Under the pieces are notes generated by a model. It did no database searches, was not told the origin of the DNA, and worked only from the letters and a program-made list of their open reading frames with translations. Positions 1-9,652 of a stretch of 64,000 nucleotides of DNA are shown piece by piece (the stretch's first letter is position 1; each line of letters opens with the position of its first letter). Source of the stretch: SAR86 cluster bacterium (GTDB lineage: Bacteria > Pseudomonadota > Gammaproteobacteria > Magnimaribacterales > TMED112); assembly GCA_023703535.1 (NCBI GenBank), contig CP097967.1:346001-410000 (forward strand). The letters are read 5' to 3'. The position numbers and the translations under genes are program-made.

Positions 1-1137
1 CAAGATGATGTTTTGGCAGAAATTGAAACAGATAAAGTTGTAATAGAAGTAACTGCTCAAAGTGATGGACAGCTAGAGAAAATTATTATTCCCGAGGGTT
101 CAGTTATTAAAAGTCAGGAAACAATCGGAAATTATTCTAAAAAAATCACTAAAAAAGATAACAAAAACAAAACGAAACCAAAAGTTGAAGAAGAAAAAAC
201 AGTACAACCTGAAAAGAAAGAGGAAGTAATGGAATCTCCAAAGATTACTTCAAAACAAGAAGTTAAAGGAAAAATAGGACCAGCAGCAAAAAAATTACTA
301 CAAGAAAAAAATTTAACAACTGAAAATATTACCCCAACAAGAAAGAAAGGAATCATAACTAAAGAAGATATCCTTAAAGCTGCTGAAAATAATCAGTCTG
401 TTGAGCCTGAAAAAGCCACAGAAAAAATGGAAATTAAGGGCGATTCAAAAAGAGTGCCAATGTCACGACTTAGAAGTGTTGTAGCTAAGAGACTCTTGGA
501 GTCACAAGCTCAAACAGCATCATTGACAACTTTTAATGAGGTGGATTTATTTGAAATAAAGAAACTTAGAGAAAAATATAGGGAAAGTTTTGAGAGTAAG
601 TATGGCGTAAAGCTTGGGTTCATGGGTATGTTTATTAAAGCATCAAGCATTGCATTGCAGGATATGCCTATTGTAAACGCGTCTATTGATGGCGAAGATG
701 TTGTATATCATGGATTTCAAGATATAGGTGTTGCAGTCTCGTCTGAAAGGGGATTGGTTGTGCCTGTAATAAAAAATGTTCAAGAATTGTCAATTGCCGA
801 AATAGAAAAGGAAGTAAGAGATTATTCAATAAAAGCAAGAGAAGGAAAACTAGAAATGGATGATATTACAGGAGGCACGTTCACAATCTCAAATGGTGGT
901 GTGTTTGGCTCTCTTCTTTCAACACCAATATTAAATCCACCTCAGTCTGCAATTTTAGGGATGCATAAAATTCAAGATAGACCAATGGTTATAGAAGGAA
1001 AAGTTGAAATTAGGCCTATGATGTATCTTGCTTTAACATATGACCACAGACTATTAGATGGTAAGGATGCAGTATCATTCTTAGTAAAAATAAAAGAGTT
1101 ATTAGAGTCACCAGAATCAATGATATTAGGAGTATAA
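1..1137 (+). CDS. sucB: Dihydrolipoyl succinyltransferase, E2 of 2-oxoglutarate dehydrogenase (5' end outside window)
   Basis: E2 transfers the succinyl group from lipoamide to CoA in the TCA cycle. The reading frame is open from base 1, so the true start lies upstream. The lipoyl domain is cut by the window edge but keeps its ETDKV lipoylation motif, with the modified lysine about 12 codons in. A Lys/Glu/Pro-rich linker follows, then an E3-binding domain (GPAAKKLL...GIITKEDIL), then the catalytic domain ending with HRLLDG, the HxxxDG acyltransferase motif. It is followed immediately by lpd and sucCD. sucB rather than aceF is inferred from the sucCD neighbourhood and the single lipoyl domain. 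Confidence 0.93.
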   Translation, partial: QDDVLAEIETDKVVIEVTAQSDGQLEKIIIPEGSVIKSQETIGNYSKKITKKDNKNKTKPKVEEEKTVQPEKKEEVMESPKITSKQEVKGKIGPAAKKLLQEKNLTTENITPTRKKGIITKEDILKAAENNQSVEPEKATEKMEIKGDSKRVPMSRLRSVVAKRLLESQAQTASLTTFNEVDLFEIKKLREKYRESFESKYGVKLGFMGMFIKASSIALQDMPIVNASIDGEDVVYHGFQDIGVAVSSERGLVVPVIKNVQELSIAEIEKEVRDYSIKAREGKLEMDDITGGTFTISNGGVFGSLLSTPILNPPQSAILGMHKIQDRPMVIEGKVEIRPMMYLALTYDHRLLDGKDAVSFLVKIKELLESPESMILGV

Positions 1138-2556
1138 ATGGATTACGATGTAGTTGTAATAGGAGGCGGCCCTGGTGGTTACGTCGCTGCAATAAAATCA
1201 GCTCAGCTAGGAATGAAAGTTGCTTGCGTAGAGTATGACGAAGATTCAAATGGTAAACAAAAAATGGGCGGGACCTGCCTGAATGTAGGTTGTATTCCAT
1301 CAAAATCATTGCTAGATTCCTCTTATAAATTTAAACAAATTTATGCAAGCTTACCTGAGCACGGCATCAACGTATCAAAAGCAAATTATGATCTATCAAA
1401 AATGATGGATAGAAAGAACGATATAGTAAAAAAATTAACCTCAGGCGTATCACAACTTTTAAAACATAATAAAGTTGAGAGTATCTTTGGGAAGGGGAAA
1501 TTAATTAGTAAAAATGAGATAGAGATATCTGATTCAAAAGGAAAGAAAAAAACACTTAAAGCAAAATATATTGTTTTAGCTACAGGATCTAGACCAATTT
1601 ATCTAGATTCAGTGCCTTGGAATGGAACAAATATTGTTGGAAGTGCTGGAGCTCTTGAGTTTAGCAAAACTCCGAAAAAACTGGCAATCATAGGGGCTGG
1701 AGTAATTGGTTTAGAACTAGGTAGTGTTTGGTCAAGACTTGGCTCAGAAGTCGAAATTTTCGAAGCAGAAAAAACCTTTTTACCAATGCTAGATGATGAT
1801 ATATCAAGACTTATTGAACGAGAATTTAAAAACCAGAACATAAATATCAATCTTGGTGCTATGGTTAAATCATCAAAAAACAACAGAAGTAGTGTCACTT
1901 TGGAGATTGATTTTGCTGGCCAGGTTGAAAAACGAAAGTTCGATAAAGTTATAGTTGCTGTTGGAAGAAAACCTTTTTCAGAGAATTTATTAGCGAAAGG
2001 ATGTGGGCTTGATGTCGATGAGAAAGGCTTTATTGAGGTAAACAATTTTTGCCAAACCAAGCTTGAGAATATTTATGCAATTGGAGATTTAGTGAGAGGA
2101 CCAATGTTGGCTCATAAGGCAATGGAAGAGGGTGTAATGGCAGCCGAACGAATAGCAGGTAAAAAAATGGAAGTTAACTATGATCTAGTTCCAAGTGTAA
2201 TATACACACACCCTGAAATTGCGTGGGTTGGAAAAACAGAAAAACAACTTAAGCAAGAGAATATAGAATTTAAAAAGGGTAGCTTTCCTTTTGCTGCAAG
2301 TGGAAGAGCACTAGCGGCTGGAGACTCAGTTGGTGCAGTAAAAATTCTTGCAGATAAAGAAAGCGATCAAGTTTTAGGAGTTCAAATATTTGGAAATTCC
2401 GCGTCAGAAATATTGCAACAAGGACTCATAGGGATGGAATTTTCAGCAAGTTCAGAAGATTTTGGGTTAACAATGTTCAGCCATCCTACTGTTTCTGAAG
2501 CATTGCACGAAGCTGCACTTGCAGTTAATAAGCAAGCAATTCACATAGGAAATTAA
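1138..2556 (+). CDS. lpd: Dihydrolipoamide dehydrogenase (E3)
   Basis: FAD-dependent E3 that reoxidises dihydrolipoamide with NAD+. The 472-residue length is typical. It shows an N-terminal FAD dinucleotide fold (GGGPGG), the redox-active disulfide in GGTCLNVGCIPSK, a second NAD-binding fold (GAGVIGLELG) and the C-terminal HPTVSEALHE motif with the catalytic His-Glu pair. The ATG follows the sucB stop directly, so the two are co-transcribed. Its place between sucB and sucC suggests it serves the 2-oxoglutarate complex; whether it also serves pyruvate dehydrogenase cannot be seen here. Confidence 0.95.
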   Translation: MDYDVVVIGGGPGGYVAAIKSAQLGMKVACVEYDEDSNGKQKMGGTCLNVGCIPSKSLLDSSYKFKQIYASLPEHGINVSKANYDLSKMMDRKNDIVKKLTSGVSQLLKHNKVESIFGKGKLISKNEIEISDSKGKKKTLKAKYIVLATGSRPIYLDSVPWNGTNIVGSAGALEFSKTPKKLAIIGAGVIGLELGSVWSRLGSEVEIFEAEKTFLPMLDDDISRLIEREFKNQNININLGAMVKSSKNNRSSVTLEIDFAGQVEKRKFDKVIVAVGRKPFSENLLAKGCGLDVDEKGFIEVNNFCQTKLENIYAIGDLVRGPMLAHKAMEEGVMAAERIAGKKMEVNYDLVPSVIYTHPEIAWVGKTEKQLKQENIEFKKGSFPFAASGRALAAGDSVGAVKILADKESDQVLGVQIFGNSASEILQQGLIGMEFSASSEDFGLTMFSHPTVSEALHEAALAVNKQAIHIGN

Positions 2557-3719
2557 TGAATTTGCATGAATTTCAAGCGAAAGAGTTTTTCGAACTATAC
2601 GATTTACCTGTCTCAAAAAGATCAATCATAACCAAAAAAGAGGATATTAAATCAGCATTTTCAGCTATTGATTCTTCTAAAGGCTGTGTAGCAAAGGTAC
2701 AAGCACATACAGGTGGTCGTGGAAAAGTTGGTGGGGTAAAAGTTTGCAAAACAATTCATGAAGTTGAACTGTTTGTAGAAAAGTGGCTAGGGAAAAATAT
2801 CATAACGATTCAGACTGGAGATTTAGGCTTGCCAGTTAATATTTTATCTCTGGAAGAATTAACAGATATTTCAAGAGAAATTTATTTTAGCTTAGTAGTA
2901 GATAGAGGAGAAAAAGCTATTTCCTTGATTGTTTCAGAGGCTGGCGGCATGAATATAGAGGAAGTTGCTGAAGAAACTCCTGAAAAAATTTTAAAAGCTA
3001 AGTTAGATGAAAATTTTGAGCTAGAAAATACAGAAATAATGAAAATATCTGATCTTCTTAACTTTAACGAGAAACAAAAAGATCAATTTAAAACAATAGT
3101 TGACGGGTCAGCTAAATTATTTAAAGAAAAAGACTTGAGTCTTTTAGAGATTAACCCTTTAGTAGTAAAGGCCAATGGTGATCTTCTTTGCCTGGATGCA
3201 AAAATCAATGTAGATGAAAATGCTCTTTTTCGCCAAGAGGAAATTGAATTAAAAAGAGACTCAACTCAAGAAGATTCAAGAGAATATGAGGCGAAAGTAA
3301 ATGATTTGAGTTATGTATCCCTGGAGGGAAATATTGGTTGTATGGTAAATGGAGCTGGTTTAGCTATGGGAACGATGGATACTATTAAGCTTTATAACGG
3401 TGAGCCTGCAAATTTTTTGGATGTGGGCGGAACGGCAACGAAAGAGAGAGTATCAAAAGCACTTGAGCTTATTCTTTCAGATAAAAAAGTAAAAGGAATA
3501 TTAGTCAATATTTTTGGTGGAATAGTAAGGTGTGATTTGATAGCACAAGGAATAATTGATGCCGTGGAGGAAATAAAAGTATCCATTCCGATGGTCATAA
3601 GGCTTCAAGGAAATAAAGCAGATGAGGGCAAGAGGCTTCTTAATGAATCGGGTTTAAATATTATTGGAGAGGACTCTTTACAAGAAGCTTCAAAAAAAAT
3701 CGTGAACTTAGTCAAATGA
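2556..3719 (+). CDS. sucC: Succinyl-CoA synthetase, beta subunit
   Basis: Beta subunit of the TCA-cycle enzyme that converts succinyl-CoA to succinate with nucleotide triphosphate formation. The 387 aa match the family. An ATP-grasp domain occupies the N-terminal part ([11 protein letters not shown] near residue 53), and the C-terminal ligase domain carries GGTATKERV and [13 protein letters not shown]. The ATG shares its A with the lpd stop codon, and the 3' end overlaps sucD by 4 bp, so translation is probably coupled through the operon. Confidence 0.96.
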   Translation: MNLHEFQAKEFFELYDLPVSKRSIITKKEDIKSAFSAIDSSKGCVAKVQAHTGGRGKVGGVKVCKTIHEVELFVEKWLGKNIITIQTGDLGLPVNILSLEELTDISREIYFSLVVDRGEKAISLIVSEAGGMNIEEVAEETPEKILKAKLDENFELENTEIMKISDLLNFNEKQKDQFKTIVDGSAKLFKEKDLSLLEINPLVVKANGDLLCLDAKINVDENALFRQEEIELKRDSTQEDSREYEAKVNDLSYVSLEGNIGCMVNGAGLAMGTMDTIKLYNGEPANFLDVGGTATKERVSKALELILSDKKVKGILVNIFGGIVRCDLIAQGIIDAVEEIKVSIPMVIRLQGNKADEGKRLLNESGLNIIGEDSLQEASKKIVNLVK

Positions 3720-4585
3720 GTGTACTTATTGATAATAATACTAAGGCAATCTTTCAGGGCTTTACTGGCTCACAGGCAACTATGCATGCAGAACAATGTG
3801 TAGATTACGGAACAAATATAATTGGTGGTGTAACTCCTGGAAAAGGTGGTCAAAAACATCTAAACAAACCAGTTTTTGATTCGGTAAAAGATGCATGTGC
3901 TTTTGACGAAATTGATACCTCAGTAATTTTTGTTCCAGCAAAGTTTACAAAATCTGCAATACTTGAAGCAGCTGAAAATGGTATAAATTTAATAATTTGT
4001 ATCACTGAAGGAGTCCCAGTCTTAGACATGATAGAAGTTACAAATATTTTAAAAAGTTTTCCAGGAACAAGACTTGTTGGACCAAATTGTCCAGGAGTTA
4101 TTTCTCCAGGAAAGTCAAAACTTGGAATAATGCCTGCTTCCATTCATAAAGAAGGCAGTGTTGGAATAGTTTCAAGATCTGGAACACTTACTTATGAAGC
4201 TGTAAAACAAACTTCAGATGTTGGTTTAGGGCAAAGTACATGCATTGGAATTGGTGGAGATCCGGTTAATGGCACTTCATTTATAGACTGTCTAAAAATG
4301 TTTGAGAATGATAATCAGACTGAATCCATAGTCATGGTTGGTGAAATCGGCGGCACAGCAGAAGAGGAAGCAGCTGAGTACATAAAATCAAATATTTCAA
4401 AACCAGTTATCTCTTACATTGCTGGAGTAACTGCTCCAAAAGGAAAAAGAATGGGCCATGCAGGAGCAATTATTTCTGGTGGAAAAGGAACTGCACAAGA
4501 TAAATTTAAAGCATTAGAAAGTGCAGGAGTAAGAGTAGTTACAGACTTAAACCTCATTGGATCTAAGCTTAAAGAGCTGCTTTAA
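3716..4585 (+). CDS. sucD: Succinyl-CoA synthetase, alpha subunit
   Basis: Alpha subunit, holding the CoA-binding Rossmann domain and the phosphorylated histidine. 289 aa, full length. [15 protein letters not shown] and GGVTPGKGG form the CoA site, [12 protein letters not shown] follows, and the phospho-His lies in [15 protein letters not shown]. It overlaps sucC by 4 bp (ATGA) and is the last gene of the operon. Its final 39 bases overlap the 3' end of the convergent MATE remnant, and no hairpin terminator is visible between them. Confidence 0.96.
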   Translation: MSVLIDNNTKAIFQGFTGSQATMHAEQCVDYGTNIIGGVTPGKGGQKHLNKPVFDSVKDACAFDEIDTSVIFVPAKFTKSAILEAAENGINLIICITEGVPVLDMIEVTNILKSFPGTRLVGPNCPGVISPGKSKLGIMPASIHKEGSVGIVSRSGTLTYEAVKQTSDVGLGQSTCIGIGGDPVNGTSFIDCLKMFENDNQTESIVMVGEIGGTAEEEAAEYIKSNISKPVISYIAGVTAPKGKRMGHAGAIISGGKGTAQDKFKALESAGVRVVTDLNLIGSKLKELL

Positions 4586-5263
4586 TCTATTCTTTTTATA
4601 TCTAAGTCGCATTGAATTTAATACAGCACTTACAATAATTCCAAAAATCATACCAATCCAAATTCCTTGCGCACCATCAGGAAATAAACCATTTGAATTG
4701 AAAGCTAAAAACATTCCTAATGGCAGTGCCACAAGCCAATATGAAATAATCATAATAACCATTGTTGCAAAAGTATCTTTGTGGCCTCTCAATGAACCTA
4801 TCGCACTAAAACCTATAGCATCAGGAATCTGAAATATTGCAGCTAACATTAATAAAGTTACAGCAATTTCAGCAACATCTATGTCTCTTGTATACAAACC
4901 TACTAAAAAACTATGAAAAAATATAATTACGAGAAAGTTGATTAAAGCAAGAAAAAAGGAAATTCGCATAGAAAAATTTGCTGCATAATTTGCCTGAAGA
5001 AGTTTCTTTTCCCCAATTAAATTACCAACTCTGACAGCAGAACAAAGTCCAAGTGATAAAGGTATCATAAATAACAATCCAACGAGGTTAATTGCAACTG
5101 TATGAGCAGCAAGAGTGTTTGCACCAAAGAATGATATTATTAAAGCCGCACCGCTAAACATGCTTAATTCAACAAAGATTCCAAAGCTTATTGGAATTCC
5201 AAGTTTTAATACTGATAAAAGACCATTTTGGTTAAAGAGTTTTTTTAACTCTTTGAGCTCATT
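4547..5263 (-). pseudogene. C-terminal half of a MATE-family efflux transporter
   Basis: The minus-strand frame is open from 5263 (bounded by a TAA at 5264-5266) to the stop at 4547 and encodes about 238 residues resembling the second six-helix bundle of NorM/MATE exporters. The motif LKLGIPISFGIFVEL leads into VAINLVGLLFMIP, with GLCSAVRVGNLIG further on, all landmarks of the second half. The N-terminal bundle is absent. There is no ATG, GTG or TTG before 5161, which already lies inside the first helix of this half. The missing half is replaced by the acyltransferase on the other strand. I read it as a truncated remnant; a half-size transporter or an assembly join are the alternatives. Confidence 0.7.
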
Positions 5264-5918
5264 TTATATTCACTATTTTCTTAAACCAAAATTTAAAAAA
5301 TTTGGAAAAGGTGTAATGATTTTAAAGCCACAATATTTAAAAACTTTTGGAAAAAACATCACAATTGGTAATTTTGCAACATTGATATGTTCCTCTGATA
5401 AAAATATAGACTTAGCGACTTGGCAAACAGATAAACTAAATGGTGAACTTCAAATAGGAAAATATGTTCTTATCTCACCAGGAACTAGTATTAGGGTAGC
5501 CAAAAAGGTCATCATTGACGATAGTGTTATGATTGCGTCGGATGTAACTATAACCGACTCTGACTGGCACGGTATTTATGATAGAACTGATTATGTTGCT
5601 ACCCCGAAACCAGTAATTATCAATAAAAATGCTTGGATTGGAGAGAGATCACTAATACTCAAAGGTAGTGAAATCGGAGAAAACAGTATTATTGGCGCTG
5701 GATCTGTAGTTTCTGGTGTTGTTCCGCCTAATGTCGTGTATGCCGGAAATCCAGCTAAGAAAGTGAAAGAACTTGATAAATCAGATTTTAAATCAAGGGA
5801 ACAGTTATTTTCTGAATCCTCAAGCTATCTCTCGGACATGATCAAAATTGATAAAAAAACTCTTGAGGGCAACACTTTTTTTAAGTGGCTTTTTTCAATC
5901 ATATGGCCGAGAAAATGA
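5253..5918 (+). CDS. Hexapeptide-repeat (left-handed beta-helix) acyltransferase
   Basis: Member of the sugar/lipid O-acetyltransferase group related to maltose and colanic-acid acetyltransferases. The core shows imperfect hexapeptide repeats (IDDSVMIASDVTITDSDWHGIY, then WIGERSLILKGSEIGENSIIGAGSVV and the closing VVYAGNPAKKVKEL). The His in DSDWH is a plausible catalytic base by analogy. The conserved N-terminus seems to begin near FYIHYFLKPKFKKFGKG. I chose the TTG at 5253 because ATGs at 5160 and 5115 lie antisense to recognisable MATE sequence. This start has no clear ribosome site, so the gene may have lost its 5' end in the rearrangement. Acceptor unknown. It ends overlapping pdxB by 4 bp. 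Confidence 0.75.
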   Translation: MSSFYIHYFLKPKFKKFGKGVMILKPQYLKTFGKNITIGNFATLICSSDKNIDLATWQTDKLNGELQIGKYVLISPGTSIRVAKKVIIDDSVMIASDVTITDSDWHGIYDRTDYVATPKPVIINKNAWIGERSLILKGSEIGENSIIGAGSVVSGVVPPNVVYAGNPAKKVKELDKSDFKSREQLFSESSSYLSDMIKIDKKTLEGNTFFKWLFSIIWPRK

Positions 5919-7012
5919 AATTATTTGTTGATGAAAACATCGCCTACGCTAAGTTCTTCTTTGAAGATGTGCTTTTAAATCAATTTCCAAATTTTTTTGA
6001 ACTAACCTTTTATAAGGATGATGAATTTGATTTAGAGAAAATAAGTGAAGATGCAGCTGTGATTATTAGATCAACTTATAAAACACATAACTTAAACGTG
6101 CCAGCATCAGTAAAATTATTAAGCTCGGTTTCTACTGGGGAGGATCATGTCGATAAGAATCATCTTGAAAAAAAGAATATTCCATACCATTTTGCAACTG
6201 GAGCAAATGCCAAAGCTGTAAGAGAATATTTTTATTCTTGTTTATCAATTCTATTAAAGGAGAAAAAATTCGATAAATCTGAAGATAAGATTTTGGTTAT
6301 AGGTCTGGGAAACATTGGACATGGTATAGCTAAAACTCTAAAAAACTTTAATTTTAGTTTCGAAACATATGACCCATTTAAAGCCTCAACAATTGAGAGT
6401 CTTTCTAATCTGGAAGAGTTTAAAATCATTACTTTGCATGTACCTCTAACAAAAAATCCACCACATGAAACATACAATTTTGTTGATAAAAATTTTTTAA
6501 ATGAACTCAAAAATGAATCTATCATAATTAACACTTCAAGAGGTGGAGTGCTCTCGGAATCAGACTTTTTAAAATTTGATAATTTGACAGTAATATCGGA
6601 TGTGTTTTTAAACGAACCAAGTATTGATAAGAATTTTCATCAAAAAAATTTTATCTCAACACCACATATTGCTGGGCACACAAAATCTTCCAGGTTTGAT
6701 ATGACAAAAATGTCTTTAGAAAAGCTTATAAACTTTTTTTTCAATAAAAAGTTGAATGATTCATTAGTAAAAAAACCATACAAAAAAAAGAGCATTCATT
6801 TCTCCTTATCAGAAGTAGAGAATGATTTAAATAGATATGGGTTTCCAGTATCACTTCTTTTACAAATTTATGATCCTAGAAATGATAAGTTTGATTTAAT
6901 TGATTTTGCTGATGTAAGAAATGCATATCATCACAGGTTAGGCTATGAAGATATTACTTCAAACAATGATTTAAATGTTTCAGAGTATCTTTTTGAATTA
7001 GGTATCGAGTAG
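5915..7012 (+). CDS. pdxB: Erythronate-4-phosphate dehydrogenase
   Basis: Second step of DXP-dependent pyridoxal-phosphate synthesis, oxidising 4-phosphoerythronate. A D-isomer-specific 2-hydroxyacid dehydrogenase with NAD fold VIGLGNIGHGIAKTL, the catalytic Arg in NTSRGGVLSE, Glu in FLNEPSID and His in STPHIAGHT, plus the C-terminal PdxB dimerisation segment. The start is the ATG at 5915, which overlaps the upstream stop as ATGA and yields MKLFVDENIAYA, the family N-terminus; this gives 365 aa. An ATG at 5885 in the same frame only adds antisense-like residues. Confidence 0.9.
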   Translation: MKLFVDENIAYAKFFFEDVLLNQFPNFFELTFYKDDEFDLEKISEDAAVIIRSTYKTHNLNVPASVKLLSSVSTGEDHVDKNHLEKKNIPYHFATGANAKAVREYFYSCLSILLKEKKFDKSEDKILVIGLGNIGHGIAKTLKNFNFSFETYDPFKASTIESLSNLEEFKIITLHVPLTKNPPHETYNFVDKNFLNELKNESIIINTSRGGVLSESDFLKFDNLTVISDVFLNEPSIDKNFHQKNFISTPHIAGHTKSSRFDMTKMSLEKLINFFFNKKLNDSLVKKPYKKKSIHFSLSEVENDLNRYGFPVSLLLQIYDPRNDKFDLIDFADVRNAYHHRLGYEDITSNNDLNVSEYLFELGIE

Positions 7013-7083
7013 TTGTTAGTAAATTAATAAAAGATTCTCCATTTAATTCAGGTAAAAATAGTACAATTAGGTAATTAAGAACA

Positions 7084-7470
7084 ATGAAAAAAGTTAATAA
7101 AAATCTAACACCTGAAGAAATTTTTATTCTTCGTGACAAAGGAACAGAGAGACCATTCTCTGGAAAATTTGACGCTTTTTTTGAGGAAGGCGTCTACAAA
7201 TGCAAAAACTGTAATGCAGAACTGTTTAAATCGGATAGTAAATATGATGCTGGTTGTGGTTGGCCAAGTTTTTTTGAGGCAATTGACGAAAAATCAATAT
7301 TATATAAAGAGGATAATTCTATTTTTGGAAGGCCACGCACAGAGATTCTTTGTGCTAAGTGCGAGGGGCATTTAGGGCACGTATTTGAGGATGGTCCTGT
7401 TGAAAAAACTGGTCTAAGGTATTGTGTGAATTCAATTTCTTTAGACTTCGAATCGAAGAAAAATAATTGA
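7084..7470 (+). CDS. msrB: Peptide-methionine (R)-S-oxide reductase MsrB
   Basis: Repairs methionine-R-sulfoxide in proteins. 128 aa. Two Zn-binding CxxC pairs are visible (CKNCNAEL and CAKCEGHLGH), and the catalytic Cys lies in RYCVNSISLDF near the C-terminus. GCGWPSF is the substrate-pocket motif. An AT-rich gap of about 70 bp precedes it, so it may have its own promoter. The end overlaps the TTG start of murJ. Confidence 0.95.
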   Translation: MKKVNKNLTPEEIFILRDKGTERPFSGKFDAFFEEGVYKCKNCNAELFKSDSKYDAGCGWPSFFEAIDEKSILYKEDNSIFGRPRTEILCAKCEGHLGHVFEDGPVEKTGLRYCVNSISLDFESKKNN

Positions 7471-8771
7471 AAATATCAAATTTTTGGAAATCGTCAGCTA
7501 GTTTCTCACTATTAACACTTGTTTCACGTGTATTTGGATATGTAAGAGACTTAATTTTTACAAACTATTTAGGAGCAGGCAGTATTCATGATATTTTTGT
7601 AGTAATTTTCAAAATTCCAAATGTTTTTCGAAGTTTTTTTGGTGAAGGGGCTCTTTCTCAATCACTTACGCCAAGCATAATTGAAGCTAGAGCAAAAACA
7701 AATAAATTCCTTAATCAAGTATTTACCATCTTATTTATTTCTCTTGTTTTATTTGTATTTGTTGTTGAAATTTTTCCTCAATTTTTTGTTAATATTTTTG
7801 CTCCCGGATTCTCCGCTAATGATCAGAAGTTTGATGAGGCTGTTGGGTTTCTTAGGTTAGTTTTTCCATATATCTTATTAATTTCTATAGTCGCTTTTTT
7901 TGGTGCAATACAAAATTCAAAAAAACACTTTAATGTTGTTGCTGCAACTCCAATTCTTTTTAATTTATCTTTGATAGTATTTGCTGTTTTGAATAATCAA
8001 TTAACTTTGCAGGTAATAGGGATATCAATTTTGTGTGCAGGGATAATCCAATTAATGTTAAATGCATTCGTCACAATGAGATTGAGCTATTTTCCTAAAT
8101 TTGATTTTAATTTTGATAAAAAATTATTGAGCTCTTTTTTTTCTAGGTTATTGCCAGCTGTATTTGCTGCAGGTATTTATCAATTAAATGTTTTAGTTGA
8201 TACGATTTTTGCATCTTTTCTTTCAACCGGAAGTCCAACGTGGCTTTATCTTTCAGATAGATTAATTCAGTTTCCAATGGGTTTATTTGGAGTAGCAATT
8301 GCATTAGTAGCGTTGCCTGATATGACTGAACTATATATCAAAAAAGATAGTAAGAATTTTAATAAAACTTTTTTGAGAGGTTCGCTATCAACGCTATTAC
8401 TTGGTTTAGCAACAATGATTTTTTACTTATTTTTTTCAGCAGAAATAATTAGTCTTTTATTCAAAAGAGGAGAGTTTCAGGAATTTGATGTAGCTATGAC
8501 CTCAGCAAGTTTAGTTGCATATGCTTACGCTCTTCCATTTTTATTAAATTCTAAATTTTTTAACAGCATTTTTTTCGCGACATCAAAAACTAAATTTGTC
8601 TTATTGTTGGGGATAGTCTCACTATTTATAAATTTACTTTTAAACTACTTATTTATATTTATATTTGGAATGGGGCATGTAGGCCTAGCTTTAGCAACTA
8701 CTTGCGCAGCTTTAATAGTGTGGTTGCTTTCAATTATATTTTTAATATATTTAAGGAAATCTTTAGCATGA
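7467..8771 (+). CDS. murJ: Lipid II flippase MurJ
   Basis: MVF/MOP-superfamily transporter that moves lipid II to the periplasmic side for peptidoglycan synthesis. The N-terminus matches family landmarks: SLLTLVSRVFGYVRD, then KIPNVFRSFFGEGALSQSLTP. At 434 aa it is noticeably shorter than the usual roughly 510, lacking the last one or two helices of 14-TM MurJ. Start is a TTG overlapping the msrB stop by 4 bp. It shares an ATGA overlap with ribF, so murJ-ribF-ileS-lspA-ispH looks like one transcript. Confidence 0.9.
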   Translation: MKISNFWKSSASFSLLTLVSRVFGYVRDLIFTNYLGAGSIHDIFVVIFKIPNVFRSFFGEGALSQSLTPSIIEARAKTNKFLNQVFTILFISLVLFVFVVEIFPQFFVNIFAPGFSANDQKFDEAVGFLRLVFPYILLISIVAFFGAIQNSKKHFNVVAATPILFNLSLIVFAVLNNQLTLQVIGISILCAGIIQLMLNAFVTMRLSYFPKFDFNFDKKLLSSFFSRLLPAVFAAGIYQLNVLVDTIFASFLSTGSPTWLYLSDRLIQFPMGLFGVAIALVALPDMTELYIKKDSKNFNKTFLRGSLSTLLLGLATMIFYLFFSAEIISLLFKRGEFQEFDVAMTSASLVAYAYALPFLLNSKFFNSIFFATSKTKFVLLLGIVSLFINLLLNYLFIFIFGMGHVGLALATTCAALIVWLLSIIFLIYLRKSLA

Positions 8772-9652
8772 ATGTGAGTTTTAGCGCAGCAATAGGAAAT
8801 TTTGATGGAGTCCATAAAGGACACAAAAAATTATTAGAAAAGGTAAAAAATGATGCTGATAAAAGTGGCTTGAATACCAAAGTTTTAACCTTCAATCCTT
8901 ATCCATTTGAGTTTTTTAAATGGCACAAAAAAAGAATTATCAATGAATTTGATAAAAAAGAAATTTTAAAAGAAATAGGCATTGACGAAATTGTATCCAT
9001 TGAATTTGATGAAAAATTTAGAAACCTTAAAGCAGAGGAGTTTTTCGAACTCTACATAAAGAAAGGAAAAATAAAGTCATTAACTGTTGGTAATGATTTT
9101 AAATTTGGTAAAGACAGGTCTGGTGATGCAGATTTATTAAGAAATCTATGTAAGAAAAATGATATTACCTTCTCTTTATTTGAAGATTTTAAAGTAGATG
9201 ATGTGAGGGTAAGTAGTTCGATAATTAGGAAGTACTTAGAAAAAGGAAATTTTGCTTATGTAGAGAAGTGCTTAGGAAGAAAACTAAAATTCACTGGTGA
9301 TGTTATTCACGGAAAGAAATTTGGTACGAGAATATCAACACCTACAGCAAATATAGATCTTCAGAATAAAGAGTATTGCTTTAATGGTGTTTTTTTATGT
9401 TCTGTAATGGTTAATGATAAAAAGTTTTTTGGGATTGCAAATTTTGGAACAAAGCCTACTTTTGATGATTTTAGACAATCACTAGAAGTCCATATTTTTG
9501 ATTTTGGAGAAAATATTTACTATCAGTCATTAACTATAGAATTTTTATGTAAAATTAGAGACCAAATAAAATTTGAATCAACAGATGATTTAAAAAATCA
9601 AATTCACAAGGATATAGATAAAGCAAAATCTCTAATTAAAGACTATGAGTAA
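8768..9652 (+). CDS. ribF: Bifunctional riboflavin kinase / FAD synthetase
   Basis: Makes FMN and then FAD from riboflavin. The N-terminal nucleotidyltransferase domain has IGNFDGVHKGHKK and the VSSSIIRKYLEKG motif. The C-terminal kinase domain has GDVIHGKKFGTRISTPTANI and the NFGTKPTF motif. I place the start at the ATG at 8768, which overlaps the murJ stop and gives MNVSFSAAIGNFDG; the ATG at 8702 would add 22 residues encoded inside murJ. 294 aa. Confidence 0.93.
   Translation: MNVSFSAAIGNFDGVHKGHKKLLEKVKNDADKSGLNTKVLTFNPYPFEFFKWHKKRIINEFDKKEILKEIGIDEIVSIEFDEKFRNLKAEEFFELYIKKGKIKSLTVGNDFKFGKDRSGDADLLRNLCKKNDITFSLFEDFKVDDVRVSSSIIRKYLEKGNFAYVEKCLGRKLKFTGDVIHGKKFGTRISTPTANIDLQNKEYCFNGVFLCSVMVNDKKFFGIANFGTKPTFDDFRQSLEVHIFDFGENIYYQSLTIEFLCKIRDQIKFESTDDLKNQIHKDIDKAKSLIKDYE

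Noticed and set aside
5115-5252. N-terminal extension of the acyltransferase from ATG 5115 or 5160
   Set aside because: This stretch is antisense to clearly recognisable MATE sequence, and the acyltransferase family similarity begins later.
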